A stretch of 64,000 nt of DNA from an uncultured Vampirovibrio sp. GTDB lineage: Bacteria; Cyanobacteriota; Vampirovibrionia; Gastranaerophilales; Gastranaerophilaceae. Below the pieces are notes generated by a model, which was not told the origin of the DNA, did no database searches, and worked only from the letters and a program-made list of their open reading frames with translations. Shown in pieces: positions 16,337 through 24,745 of this stretch (position 1 is the stretch's first letter; each line of letters opens with the position of its first letter). The stretch covers positions 124,001 to 188,000 of the forward strand of contig CAJTPW010000001.1 in the NCBI GenBank assembly GCA_910578465.1, given 5' to 3'. The position numbers and the translations under genes are program-made.

Positions 16337-16557
16337 TTTCTTTTTTCTTCAAGAAATCCAAATCCGGGACACAGCGCACAGAAACGGCAGCAGAGTTATT
16401 ACCGCTGTGCGGACCATTGAAATTGCCATTGTTTAAATAGCCGTCGTAGTATGTACTGCCGGTATACGTACTGCCGGACCATACCGCGTTCGGGTAGCAG
16501 TTGTTATTCAGCGCGCCCGGGCAGCCGCTTGTGTGTCTGTTGCACTGCAAGGCTTTT
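16337..16557 (-). pseudogene. array A, cassette A4 (leader-proximal)
   Basis: Reads ALQCNRHTSGCPGALNNNCY, PNAVWSGS, YYDGYLNNGNF and VSVRCVPDLDFLK. The LCD...SGYG piece is absent: the leader sequence ending HIENTLK is fused straight to ALQC at about 16557. The ATG available (MQC) lies within the domain and has no ribosome site. Confidence 0.7.
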
Positions 16558-16559
16558 CA

Positions 16560-16830
16560 GGGTGTTTTCAATGTGCAGCTGTGTCTTAAAATAAAAACAG
16601 GTAATTTGGTTCGGTAACATAAACTTTACCAAACGGTAATCACATAAGGTGCGGAAAAATACGAATTGCCGAATTAAACCGAATGTAATCCTGAACCGCA
16701 AAGTTTGCGGCCCCGCCTGACGATTTGAATTCCCTTTCTGTCAAAACCCGTAAGCCCTGACACTCTAAGGTTAATATCATAAAGTTAATAATACCTGAAA
16801 ACTTGCCACAGTGGCAAATGTTTAACAAGA
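16560..16830 (-). other. array A conserved structured leader
   Basis: Upstream of the cassettes on the minus strand lies a segment shared with arrays B and C. Three hairpins are visible (given on the plus strand): TGTCA/TGACA at 16739-16762, CCGCAAA/TTTGCGG at 16696-16710 and GTTCGGTAA/TTACCAAAC at 16609-16634. The same positions in B and C carry different bases that still pair. A short frame (VLTEREFKSSGGA) is partly kept among copies but has no shared start codon. In a normal gene a prepilin N-terminus would be expected next; here it is missing. Confidence 0.65.
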
Positions 16831-16876
16831 TTGTTTTATTTTAAGATTAGCCCCAAAGTATAGTTTTTCTTATTTT

Positions 16877-16907
16877 TTGTGGTAATAAAACTTGTTTTTA
16901 GTATAAT
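16877..16907 (+). promoter_or_regulatory. probable atpD promoter
   Basis: TTGTGG and TATAAT are separated by 19 bases, and the -10 box is 35 bases before the atpD start. The spacing is slightly long, so this is a moderate call. Confidence 0.45.
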
Positions 16908-16942
16908 AACTCTATAAAGAAAATTTATAGGGGTTTGTTTTT

Positions 16943-18361
16943 ATGAGCGAAAATGCCGTAAATAATATAAATACAGGGGTTATTACAAGAATTATAGGAC
17001 CTGTAATTGACGTTGAATTTAAAGACGGGAATTTGCCCGAAATATACGATGCTCTTGAAATTGAGGGTGAAAACGGAGCAAAAACCGTGCTTGAAGTGCA
17101 GCAGCTTTTAGGGCAAAATGCGGTGAGAGCAGTTGCAATGAGCTCAACAGACGGCTTAAAACGCGGCATGGGTGTAAAAAATACCGCTGAACCCATTAAA
17201 ATGCCTGTAGGTAAGGAGATTTTGGGAAGAATTTTAAACGTTCTCGGGGAGCCCGTTGATAATATGGGTCCCGTGAATGCCGAAAACAGGCTTCCAATCC
17301 ACAGACCCTCACCCGAGCTTACGGAACAGAATACAAAGGTTGAAATTCTTGAAACGGGTATTAAAGCGATTGACCTTTTAATGCCGTATCAAAAGGGAGG
17401 AAAAATCGGCCTTTTTGGGGGTGCAGGCGTTGGAAAAACGGTTTTGATTATGGAGCTAATCCATAATATCGCTCAGGAACACAACGGTGTTTCCGTATTT
17501 GGCGGTGTTGGGGAGAGAACCCGTGAAGGAAACGACCTTTACAACGAAATGAAAGAATCCGGGGTTTTGGATAAGGTAGCTCTTGTTTACGGACAGATGA
17601 ACGAGCCGCCCGGTGCCCGTATGAGGGTCGGGCTTTCGACCTTGACGTGTGCCGAATATTTTAGGGATACGGCAAAGCAGGATGTGCTTTTATTCATCGA
17701 TAACATTTTCAGATTTGTTCAGGCAGGCTCCGAAGTGTCAGCGCTTTTAGGCAGAATGCCGTCAGCTGTTGGCTATCAGCCTACTCTGGCGCAGGAAGTC
17801 GGTGAATTACAGGAAAGAATTACATCCACAAAAGACGGGTCAATCACCTCTGTTCAAGCGGTTTATGTCCCTGCGGACGACCTGACGGACCCTGCTCCCG
17901 CAACAACCTTTACACACCTTGATGCAAGCACGGTGCTTTCAAGAAATATTGCATCTTTGGGGCTTTATCCCGCATGCGATCCTCTGGAATCAAATTCCCG
18001 CGCTTTAGACCCTAACATTGTAGGGGAAGAGCATTACGGTGTTGCTAAAAAGGTTCTTGAAATCCTGCAAAAATATAAGGATTTGCAGGATATTATCGCA
18101 ATTTTGGGTATGGATGAATTATCCGAAGAAGATAAGCTTACGGTAAACCGTGCGAGAAAGATTCAGAAGTTTTTATCCCAGCCTTTCTTTGTTGCTGAAC
18201 AATTTTCAGGCACAAAAGGCGCCTATGTAAAGCTTGAAGATTCAATCAAAGGGTTTAAAGAAATTATCGAAGGCAAACACGATGATGTTCCCGAGCAGGC
18301 TTTCTATATGACGGGAACGATTGAAGATGTGCTTAAAAAGGCAAAAGAGTGCGCATGTTAG
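16943..18361 (+). CDS. atpD: F1F0-ATP synthase subunit beta
   Basis: The catalytic beta subunit of the ATP synthase, 472 aa, on the cytoplasmic face of the inner membrane. Walker A is GGAGVGKT near residue 158; GERTREGND, the DELSEEDK stretch and the LFIDNIFRFVQAGSEVSALL Walker B region are intact. AGGGG lies before the ATG. Only atpC accompanies it; the other ATP synthase genes are elsewhere. A separate beta-epsilon pair is the arrangement known from cyanobacteria. Confidence 0.98.
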   Translation: MSENAVNNINTGVITRIIGPVIDVEFKDGNLPEIYDALEIEGENGAKTVLEVQQLLGQNAVRAVAMSSTDGLKRGMGVKNTAEPIKMPVGKEILGRILNVLGEPVDNMGPVNAENRLPIHRPSPELTEQNTKVEILETGIKAIDLLMPYQKGGKIGLFGGAGVGKTVLIMELIHNIAQEHNGVSVFGGVGERTREGNDLYNEMKESGVLDKVALVYGQMNEPPGARMRVGLSTLTCAEYFRDTAKQDVLLFIDNIFRFVQAGSEVSALLGRMPSAVGYQPTLAQEVGELQERITSTKDGSITSVQAVYVPADDLTDPAPATTFTHLDASTVLSRNIASLGLYPACDPLESNSRALDPNIVGEEHYGVAKKVLEILQKYKDLQDIIAILGMDELSEEDKLTVNRARKIQKFLSQPFFVAEQFSGTKGAYVKLEDSIKGFKEIIEGKHDDVPEQAFYMTGTIEDVLKKAKECAC

Positions 18362-18451
18362 GGGTATTTCGGGCGGTTTAGGGATTCCTTTTCGGGGTAC
18401 GGCTTCACAGTCTTTTTGAAAGCACTTAAATAAGCATTAAAAGCAGGTAAA

Positions 18452-18862
18452 ATGGCAAAAGATAAGATAAATTTAAAAATAATAACCCAGCAAAAAGTTG
18501 TTTTTGAAGGCGATGTCGATGCATTCTATACGGTTGCAGAAGATGGTGCCATGGGGATTTTGCCCAATCATACGGATTTAATCACGGCGCTAAAAGTAGG
18601 CGTAACAAAGGCTGTAGTGGATGGTGAAGAACATTTTATAACCACAATGGGCGGAATATTGCAGTTTAAGGATAATACGGCCGTTATTTTAACCGATTTG
18701 GCGGAATTGGGCACGGATATTGATGAAGCTCGCGCAAAGGAAGCTTATGAGCGCGCTAAAGCAAAGCTTGCAGCCCACAGTGAGAAAAACGAAATCTTAA
18801 GAGCACAGTTTGCCCTAGCAAAGGCTATCGCCCGTATCACTGCAGCAAGCAGGGGAAGATGA
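18452..18862 (+). CDS. atpC: F1F0-ATP synthase subunit epsilon
   Basis: A 136-aa central-stalk subunit that links rotation to catalysis and can inhibit ATP hydrolysis. The N-terminal beta sandwich (KINLKIITQQKVVFEGDVDA, EDGAMGILPNHTDLITALK) and the C-terminal helical hairpin (EARAKEAYERAKAKLA) are both present. It lies 90 bp after atpD and four bases before the next gene, so it is in the same operon. Confidence 0.95.
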   Translation: MAKDKINLKIITQQKVVFEGDVDAFYTVAEDGAMGILPNHTDLITALKVGVTKAVVDGEEHFITTMGGILQFKDNTAVILTDLAELGTDIDEARAKEAYERAKAKLAAHSEKNEILRAQFALAKAIARITAASRGR

Positions 18863-18866
18863 TTTT

Positions 18867-20114
18867 ATGGAATCAAAAACAGCCTGCAAAGCAAGTTTTT
18901 GTGCTGTTTTAAACGTTTTACGAAAATATTGGTATCCTGTTGTTATTTGTTTAATTTTTTCGGTTGGAATTTTATCCAGATTGGAAGGTCTTCTTGCAAG
19001 GGAAATGTGGCTGGATGAAACTTTTCTTGTTTCAAATTTTAAGGAAAATTCGGGAGTTATGTGGGTTTTTAAACCGTTACAGCATAACCAGATTGCTCCG
19101 CCGATTTTTCTTTTTTGCACAAAAGCTGTAACTTTGTTTTTTGGCGAAAATGAATTTTCTTTCCGCCTAATCCCTTTTATTGCAGGGATTTTTTCCATTT
19201 TTGTATTTTATTATTTGTCTAAAATTGTTTTAAAAACAAAGCCCGCAATTATTCTTGCAAACTTTCTGTTTTCCGTAAACTTTCTTTTAATCCGCTATGC
19301 AAGCGAATTTAAGCAATACGGTACGGATATTTTGATTTTTATGCTTGTTTTAATATGGCTGTCAAAAGCTCCAAAGCTTCAAAACCCTGATTTTAAAACG
19401 ATTTTAAAATATTCATTACTGTTTTTAATTTTGTTTTTAACATCCCAGCCCGTTATTTTTCTTTTGTTCGGTTTTATTTTATATAACGCTCTAAACTGCA
19501 TAAAACAAAACAGGACAGATTTTTTCGGATTGTTTAAAATAATTTCCGTATCTTTTATCCCGCTTATTTTTATTTTTGTGTATAAACTGGCTATGCCCGA
19601 AAATATGGTTTACACCATGCAAAATTATTGGGAAAATCAAATACCGGGGTTTATCTCTTTTGATAATGTTAAAGATGTCTTATTCGCCAATTACGAATTT
19701 TTCACTTTCGGTGCTGAATATATGGCGTTTTTTGTTCCGTTTGTGCTCATCGGGTTTTTTGTGTTTGCGCTTAAGAAAACGACGCTTTCCAAAATATTTC
19801 TCTTTTCTCTTGCAGGAGCTCTTCTTGCAAGTATTTTACACCTGTATCCCTTTGTATCGCGCTTAATTTTATTTCTTTTGCCCTTTGAAATACTTTTTAT
19901 TGCCCAATGTTTTGATTTTAAAATTGCGCATAAAAAAATGCGCATAATATTTTCATCAATTGTTATTATATTGGTAATGACAACACTCCTGTTGTTTCAG
20001 GCAAAAATAATTTGCAAAAACAGAACTAAAACACTGGTGGGATTTAATCATTCGGTATATTCAAAATGCTATTTAAAACATTCCGTTGCAACGTGTTTAA
20101 ATGTGTTATCTTGA
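18867..20114 (+). CDS. polytopic membrane glycosyltransferase-like protein (GT39/PMT-like)
   Basis: A 415-aa protein with about nine hydrophobic segments. The first extracytoplasmic loop has the pattern of lipid-linked sugar transferases (acidic MWLDETF after the first membrane helix, later PLQHNQIAPPIFL and FSFRLIPFIAGI). Such enzymes move sugars from polyprenyl phosphate to proteins or lipid A. It follows atpC by four bases, an unusual partner, probably only sharing transcription. Its 3' end overlaps the convergent 626-aa gene by 46 bp. Confidence 0.75.
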   Translation: MESKTACKASFCAVLNVLRKYWYPVVICLIFSVGILSRLEGLLAREMWLDETFLVSNFKENSGVMWVFKPLQHNQIAPPIFLFCTKAVTLFFGENEFSFRLIPFIAGIFSIFVFYYLSKIVLKTKPAIILANFLFSVNFLLIRYASEFKQYGTDILIFMLVLIWLSKAPKLQNPDFKTILKYSLLFLILFLTSQPVIFLLFGFILYNALNCIKQNRTDFFGLFKIISVSFIPLIFIFVYKLAMPENMVYTMQNYWENQIPGFISFDNVKDVLFANYEFFTFGAEYMAFFVPFVLIGFFVFALKKTTLSKIFLFSLAGALLASILHLYPFVSRLILFLLPFEILFIAQCFDFKIAHKKMRIIFSSIVIILVMTTLLLFQAKIICKNRTKTLVGFNHSVYSKCYLKHSVATCLNVLS

Positions 20115-21949
20115 GTATATTCTTCCCAGTCTTTAAATTTGCCGCGCATTTCAAAATTGTAGCTTCCCTTAACAATATCAGGGTGAACGTTAAATGAAGT
20201 CACTTCAAGGTCTTTTACCTTGGTGCCGTTTAAAATGCTTACATTCTGGTTTTTTCCGATGGTTGTATCTTTCATCGGGTGGATGAGCATACTTTGCGGA
20301 GAAAGTGTTTGTGCAGGCGCTATATTTGAGGCTGACATATTTTGAATTTTGGCCTGTTCTTTTTGCATATTAGCTTTTCTTTCGGCCTCTTTTTTTGCCG
20401 TTACACGTTTGTTATACATTGGCAGCAATACTCCGAGTGTAAGAATTGAAAAGCCAAGGCTTGCAAGTTCACAAATACCTCTGTATTTGGTAGACATTGC
20501 GTTTCCTGCAACTTCTCCAAAAGATTTAACCTTAACGTTTTTAACCCAGTTGCCGAATTTTTTGAATGCGGAAGCATTTTCAGGCAGCTCTTTTAAGCGG
20601 TTTAAAAGCTTTGTACCCTTGGATTTTTCAAAGTATGTTGCAGCAGCTTTTGCAGCATAGTCTCCAAGGAAATAAAGGCCGGAGAAAGATGCCAAATCGC
20701 GCACGGTGCTTTCCCTCAGTTCATTCGGGTCTTCCGATGTTATCATTCTTGAAGCAAATGTGGCTGTTGCAATCCAGCGGCACTGGTCAACGGTCGGGAA
20801 CATTCCCTTAAACTGGAACATTTCCATAGACGGCTTTTTCATCATTGATAAAAGCGCAAGACCTACCATTGCAGCAACGCAGAAAGGTTTGTTTCTTGTT
20901 AATTTTTTCTGTTCTTCAGGCGTTAATACGCGCTCTTCTTTTTCAAAGTTTTTATAAATCGGCGCACCTGTTTTTTTGTATTTATGCCGCGTTATTGCCC
21001 TGTTTATATATTGCATGGACATTGCAAGCGGAAGCACAACGGCAAGCCCCATAATGCTTTTGGTGTTTACCATTTTCTTTGCGGCTGCGGCAAAACCGTC
21101 CAAATTGTTCCTTACGGCATCTTTGCCGAATTTTCTGCCCAAATCTATCTGATCGCGTAACAAATCTGCAAGGTTGGAGCCGAAATTTTTGCCTGCATTT
21201 TTAAACCTTATGGTTTCAACCGCTTCTGTTTGGCTTGAAATAAGATTTATTGCCTCTTTTAGCGCATTTTTTGTTTCTTTTTTGTTTCCGGGGTTTGAAA
21301 TGGCCTTTGCAAGGATTTCTACTGCTTTTTGACCTTCGGCTCCCGAAAGTTTTTCGCTGTAGCTTATCCATTCTTTGCCCTTAAGGCCTTCCAGACTTTC
21401 TAAGGTCTGTTTTACAAAGCTTCTTGCTTCCTGTGCGGAGTCTGTCTGATTTTCTTTTACGGTATTTTGGAAAATGTTTTTTAGGGTGTCGATGGTTTCG
21501 GAATTTGCCCAGGAACCTGACATATCAACGCCTTTGAAGTCTTTCATAAAATAGCCGTTGATAAGCTTTGCGGCCCCGAGCACAAAAAAGCTTGGCATAA
21601 GGCAATTTACGGCAAGGCCTGAAAATTCGCGTCTTAAGGTTTCAAAGCCCCCCGCAGGGCCCGTTGCCTTGTAATCCACTACTGTTCTTGGGATGTTTGT
21701 TGCAACGGTATCGGTCACCGCAACGCTCAACATAGGCTGTTCGTTTAAAACTTTTAAAACACTCACTGCACCATCAATTGCACCCGTAAAATTCAGGTTA
21801 GCGTTTGAATTAAACGAATTTAAAGAAGCATTCAAAGCAGAGTTTCCGCCTGAAACCCCTTTGTTTGCAGCAAAATTTTCCCGTTTTGCGGGCTTTTGGC
21901 TGTTATAAGTATTCTCCAATCCGATTTTTTCAATTGATAGTGGTGTCAT
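20069..21949 (-). CDS. large FTG-motif membrane protein, 626 aa
   Basis: Not a family I recognise. The N-terminal 50 residues are Asn/Ser-rich and disordered and end in LNFTGAIDG, like the FTG motif of the proteins at 9188-10466. Hydrophobic segments are seen at about residues 130-150 (LMPSFFVLGAAKLI), 300-320 (MGLAVVLPLAMSM), 355-370 (AMVGLALLSMM) and 500-525 (LGFSILTLGVLLPM). Between them are long charged helices. The C-terminal 100 residues look soluble. It may be a membrane-anchored surface or envelope protein. The end overlaps the convergent glycosyltransferase-like gene. Confidence 0.65.
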   Translation of the reverse strand: MTPLSIEKIGLENTYNSQKPAKRENFAANKGVSGGNSALNASLNSFNSNANLNFTGAIDGAVSVLKVLNEQPMLSVAVTDTVATNIPRTVVDYKATGPAGGFETLRREFSGLAVNCLMPSFFVLGAAKLINGYFMKDFKGVDMSGSWANSETIDTLKNIFQNTVKENQTDSAQEARSFVKQTLESLEGLKGKEWISYSEKLSGAEGQKAVEILAKAISNPGNKKETKNALKEAINLISSQTEAVETIRFKNAGKNFGSNLADLLRDQIDLGRKFGKDAVRNNLDGFAAAAKKMVNTKSIMGLAVVLPLAMSMQYINRAITRHKYKKTGAPIYKNFEKEERVLTPEEQKKLTRNKPFCVAAMVGLALLSMMKKPSMEMFQFKGMFPTVDQCRWIATATFASRMITSEDPNELRESTVRDLASFSGLYFLGDYAAKAAATYFEKSKGTKLLNRLKELPENASAFKKFGNWVKNVKVKSFGEVAGNAMSTKYRGICELASLGFSILTLGVLLPMYNKRVTAKKEAERKANMQKEQAKIQNMSASNIAPAQTLSPQSMLIHPMKDTTIGKNQNVSILNGTKVKDLEVTSFNVHPDIVKGSYNFEMRGKFKDWEEYTQDNTFKHVATECFK

Positions 21950-22296
21950 TTAATTCCTTGTTAAATTTAAGTGTATCAAATAAGGCGTATAAGCTTCGGC
22001 AATTACTATAAAACGTCTGAATATAAAAAATTGCTTCGGTATCTTATGCCTTTAAGGGCGTTTTCCTGTTAATGCTCATGATATACTCATGACGTTCTAA
22101 CTGTTACGTACGTAATAATATTAAAAACATGGGAATTTTTCAAGCTTGGGGAAAAAATCTTAATGTGTTCTTTATATTGTTTTTCGCAAATTTTACCGAT
22201 GACGGTTTTTATATTACCCAATCAGGTAATATTCAAATAAAAATTTTAGTATATGCTACATAATAGTCAACTTTAAAACACGAGGGATATGCACTT
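21950..22296. other. intergenic region with an imperfect hairpin
   Basis: About 350 bp without a gene. The only clear structure is an imperfect inverted repeat at 21982-22052 (AAGGCGTATAAG...CTTATGCCTT with inner GCAATT/AATTGC). The rest is AT-rich and must hold the promoters of the two divergent flanking genes; no strong boxes stand out. Confidence 0.45.
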
Positions 22297-22524
22297 ATGT
22301 CAACTACACAGACAGGATCAAGTCTCCTGTATGAACATTCAGGACTCAAAAATATAAATCTCGACAAGCTCTCAACAAGACACGTTGAGCTTCTTGAGAT
22401 TCAAAACAAATTGTTTTTTTACAGAAAAAGGACAAAAAATATATTTTTAAAAGTTATCTATACGCTTACGCTTTGTTTGATAAAGCTCATCACTTTTTTT
22501 GAAATAAACAATATTTCATCTTAA
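22297..22524 (+). CDS. small membrane protein, 75 aa, paralog of 22807-23010
   Basis: GAGGGAT precedes the ATG. A polar N-terminus leads to a helix and one hydrophobic segment (IFLKVIYTLTLCLIKLITFF). The run NLDKLSTRHVELLEIQNKLF, then FYRKRTK, matches the facing minus-strand gene (NIEELNTRCIEFLEILNKLE, then FYGKRTI), so the two are paralogs placed tail to tail around the 6S-like RNA. Function unknown. Confidence 0.65.
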   Translation: MSTTQTGSSLLYEHSGLKNINLDKLSTRHVELLEIQNKLFFYRKRTKNIFLKVIYTLTLCLIKLITFFEINNISS

Positions 22525-22620
22525 AATAACTGTCTTTTTGAAATGTTTTGTTAAAATTGTCTGCTTTTAAATTGCCTTTTGGAATAGTGCCAAGGAAAAA
22601 ATAATATGTTAAAATAAAAT

Positions 22621-22808
22621 TGCTCTATGCGGGTTGTAATTTTGTTCCTACAGTTTTACAAAAAGGGAGAGCAAGCTCTTTAAAAAGATAATTGAAGTAT
22701 ACCTTGGCTTTTGAAATATAAAGTTTTTAAAGGAAACGGATTTATCGAGGCGCTCACCCACCTTGCTGATATGGCAGGGTAACAAAATTTACCCGTGTAG
22801 AGTTTTTT
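22621..22808 (+). ncRNA. ssrS: probable 6S RNA
   Basis: A transcript of about 185 nt would close with a long stem: CTCTATGCGGGT (22623-22634) pairs along its whole length, with two G-U pairs, with ACCCGTGTAGAG (22791-22802), followed inside by AATTTTGTT/AACAAAATT. The 3' side CACCTTG, a small hairpin, CAGGGTAAC resembles the CACCUUG...AAGGGUUAC arm of enterobacterial 6S RNA. The centre is weakly paired, as expected for the open bubble that mimics a promoter, and a T-run follows. 6S RNA binds sigma70 RNA polymerase. The identity rests on shape plus one short motif. Confidence 0.7.
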
Positions 22809-23010
22809 AGTTTTTTACGAGAGGTCGGGATTGTTCTTTTTTAATTAGAAAACCAATCGCAAGGCAGAGAAATTTGTAGACGGGTTTTAAATACCAAATT
22901 GTTCTTTTTCCGTAAAATTCAAGTTTGTTTAATATTTCCAAAAACTCGATACATCTGGTGTTGAGCTCTTCTATGTTATATTTTTCAATAAGTTTTTTAT
23001 AAAGTTCCAT
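22807..23010 (-). CDS. small membrane protein, 67 aa, paralog of 22297-22524
   Basis: Starts MELYKKLIEKYNIEELNTRC and has one hydrophobic region (YLKPVYKFLCLAIGFLI) and a basic tail. AGGACAAAA lies upstream of the ATG. It shares its central 40 residues with the plus-strand gene at 22297. Its stop codon sits at the very end of the 6S-like RNA locus. No known domain is seen. Confidence 0.6.
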   Translation of the reverse strand: MELYKKLIEKYNIEELNTRCIEFLEILNKLEFYGKRTIWYLKPVYKFLCLAIGFLIKKEQSRPLVKN

Positions 23011-23150
23011 TTTTGTCCTTTTGTTTTAAAAGAAGGCAGGAGATATTTTACCTGCCGCTGTCTGGAATTAAGTATTGTTTTATAATAATATTTTTCTCTA
23101 TTTTTGTAAAGCCTTTATGTGCATGTATTTTAGGCTAATTTTTATACGTG

Positions 23151-23177
23151 ACTATTTGTCGGTAGATGACAAATAGT
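23151..23177. promoter_or_regulatory. inverted repeat, operator candidate
   Basis: ACTATTTGTC and GACAAATAGT are perfect 10-bp arms with a seven-base spacer, 22 bp before the XRE regulator gene. This is a likely autoregulatory binding site. Confidence 0.6.
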
Positions 23178-23199
23178 AAGAGTTTCATAATTGTAAATT

Positions 23200-23439
23200 A
23201 TGAAGACAAAAATCCGTCTTAAAAGAAAAATATTGAAAAACTTAGGAGTGCGTGTAAAATATTTTCGCAATCTTAAGGGGATTTCTCAGGAAACGCTTGC
23301 GTTTCAAGTCGGGGTAGACAGAACTTATATAGGGGCTATTGAGCAAGGAACAAGAAGCCCTTCTGTTTATTGCTTGTTTGTAATTGCAAATGCACTTGAT
23401 ATTTCGCTGAATGAACTTATGAATATAACTGTTGAATAA
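23200..23439 (+). CDS. XRE-family transcriptional regulator
   Basis: A 79-aa protein consisting of one helix-turn-helix domain after a basic N-terminus: LGVRVKYFRNLKGISQETLA, then GVDRTYIGAIEQGTRSPSVY, then ANALDISLNELM. This is the Cro/C1-type fold that binds operator DNA as a dimer. No effector domain follows. A perfect inverted repeat just upstream suggests autoregulation. It lies next to cassette array B, but a link is not shown. Confidence 0.85.
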   Translation: MKTKIRLKRKILKNLGVRVKYFRNLKGISQETLAFQVGVDRTYIGAIEQGTRSPSVYCLFVIANALDISLNELMNITVE

Positions 23440-23548
23440 TCCTTAAAATGAAAGGATTTCGTGGGTCAAACAACAGTATCAAGTATTCTTTAAATACAAC
23501 AGTCTCGCCTCCTTATATGTTTTTAATACCGAGCCTGCAACGTACAAA

Positions 23549-23571
23549 GAGCTATTAAGCTCATTTTTTTA
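23549..23571 (+). terminator. Rho-independent terminator
   Basis: GAGCT-ATTA-AGCTC followed by six T, about 110 bp after the XRE gene. A second hairpin (AACCCTGCCT/AGGCAGGGTT, 23586-23617) follows closely. Confidence 0.6.
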
Positions 23572-23661
23572 TTGCTCGTAAACTCAACCCTGCCTTAAGC
23601 TAAAAGAGGCAGGGTTTCAAACATACTCGCTTTATGCATTCGCTAAATATCTCTAATGTAC

Positions 23662-23970
23662 TTATGCTAACGGTATTAAAAACATACAAGGAGGCTTCAA
23701 GGTTTGATAATCTTGATTGGTTTTTATATTTTCAAATCCAAGGACACAGCGCACACCGTGGGTGATAGTAGTAATGCGCTCCTCGTCAGGTCTGCGCGCA
23801 TAAAATGTACCACTGTTCAAGTTGCCTATGTAATACAAAGAACCGCTTGCCGTCCCTGACCATAAGGCATTCGGGTAGCAGTTATCATTGTATGAGCCCG
23901 GGCAGCCGCCGTAGTTAGGGTTGCACTGCAAGGCGCCGTAACCCGAACCCCAGTCGCAGAGCCCGTCTTG
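23662..23970 (-). pseudogene. array B, cassette B1 (distal)
   Basis: Reads LCDWGSGYGALQC, GGCPGSYNDNCYPNALWSG, LYYIGNLNSGTFYARR and GVRCVLGFENIK, then continues to a stop at 23662. It has the longest variable loop between the NSGTF and VRCV marks (about 15 residues with an acidic run). No N-terminal part. Confidence 0.7.
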
Positions 23971-23974
23971 CCTG

Positions 23975-24110
23975 TATTTCTTTTCACTTCAGAGATTTCA
24001 GGTTTTCGGACACGGGGCGAAGCCGCAGATTAAGAACTTTCTTTGTGTAATTAATGTGTCATAATCTTTTTAACGGTCCTCACCCCCGAAATCTCTTCTG
24101 CTTAAAGAAA
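23975..24110. repeat. palindromic element P2, copy 2 (B1/B2 junction)
   Basis: Nearly the same core as 15990-16110 (ACACGGGGCGAAGCCGCAG, then TTAACGGTCCTCACCCCCG). Its outer stem is AGAGATTTC...GAAATCTCT, differing from copy 1 but still fully paired. A further outer pairing ATTTCTTTT...AAAGAAAT encloses it. Confidence 0.72.
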
Positions 24111-24300
24111 TCCAAATCCAAGGACACAGCGCACAGTAACAGCGTCTAGAGACGAACGACCATCTTCACCGTTCCAGCTGAAAAAACTTCCGCCATTGAG
24201 CTCTGATGCCCAGGTAGTGGAACCATCCCCGAACTGCTTGCTTGACCATAGTATGTACGGGTAGCATTTGTCGTTTGCAGAGCCCGGGCAGTCGTCCGCA
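24102..24300 (-). pseudogene. array B, cassette B2 (5'-truncated)
   Basis: Reads DDCPGSANDKCYPYILWSS, ELNGGSFFSWNGEDG and TVRCVLGF, with a stop at 24102. The LCD...GALQC part is missing; it is joined directly to the end of cassette B3 (VLDLKPNADDCPG in this frame). The junction keeps only a tiny hairpin (ATTTGGTTTCAAAT). Confidence 0.65.
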
Positions 24301-24302
24301 TT

Positions 24303-24540
24303 TGGTTTCAAATCCAAGGACACAGCGCACACTAAATGCGAAGGCAGGAACTCTGAGCAATGGAATTAAAGTGCCATTATTCAGTGCAAAGTCGTGATAC
24401 TCTGTGTCTGTTGCCTTAGTGTCTGACCAAACGTCTTGCGGGTTGCAGTTGTTATTTGTCGCGCCCGTGCAGCCGCCGCTCAATTTGTAACACTGCAGGG
24501 CACCGTAACCTGCACCCCAGTCGCAGAGCGTCTGTATTAT
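24303..24540 (-). pseudogene. array B, cassette B3
   Basis: Reads LCDWGAGYGALQC, SGGCTGATNNNCNPQDVWSD, YHDFALNNGTL and FSVRCVLGFETK. CPG is CTG here. All other frame residues are kept. The frame continues into B2 out of register. Confidence 0.68.
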
Positions 24541-24544
24541 TTTT

Positions 24545-24745
24545 CTTCGGTTTCAAATATTTACAGCGAAGACAGCGAATTTTGCGAGACGTGAAACGTC
24601 ATTTGTGTACAGGTTGTTGAAACCTGTGAACCCGCAATAATTCAAGAAGGGCGGGTTCGTTGCACATTAGCCTGTAATTTGAGAGATTAATGTGCCATGC
24701 TTCACAATAGTCTTCTTTTGTAAATACTTTCCACTTCGAAAAAAC
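24545..24745. repeat. palindromic element P1, copy 2 (B3/B4 junction)
   Basis: The P1 arms (TTTCAAATATTTACAGCGAA and CTTCTTTTGTAAATACTTTC) are here about 190 bp apart, with extra small hairpins in the middle (ACAGGTT/AACCTGT, CCCGC...GCGGG). The terminal part of the palindrome is therefore variable in length between copies. Confidence 0.7.
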
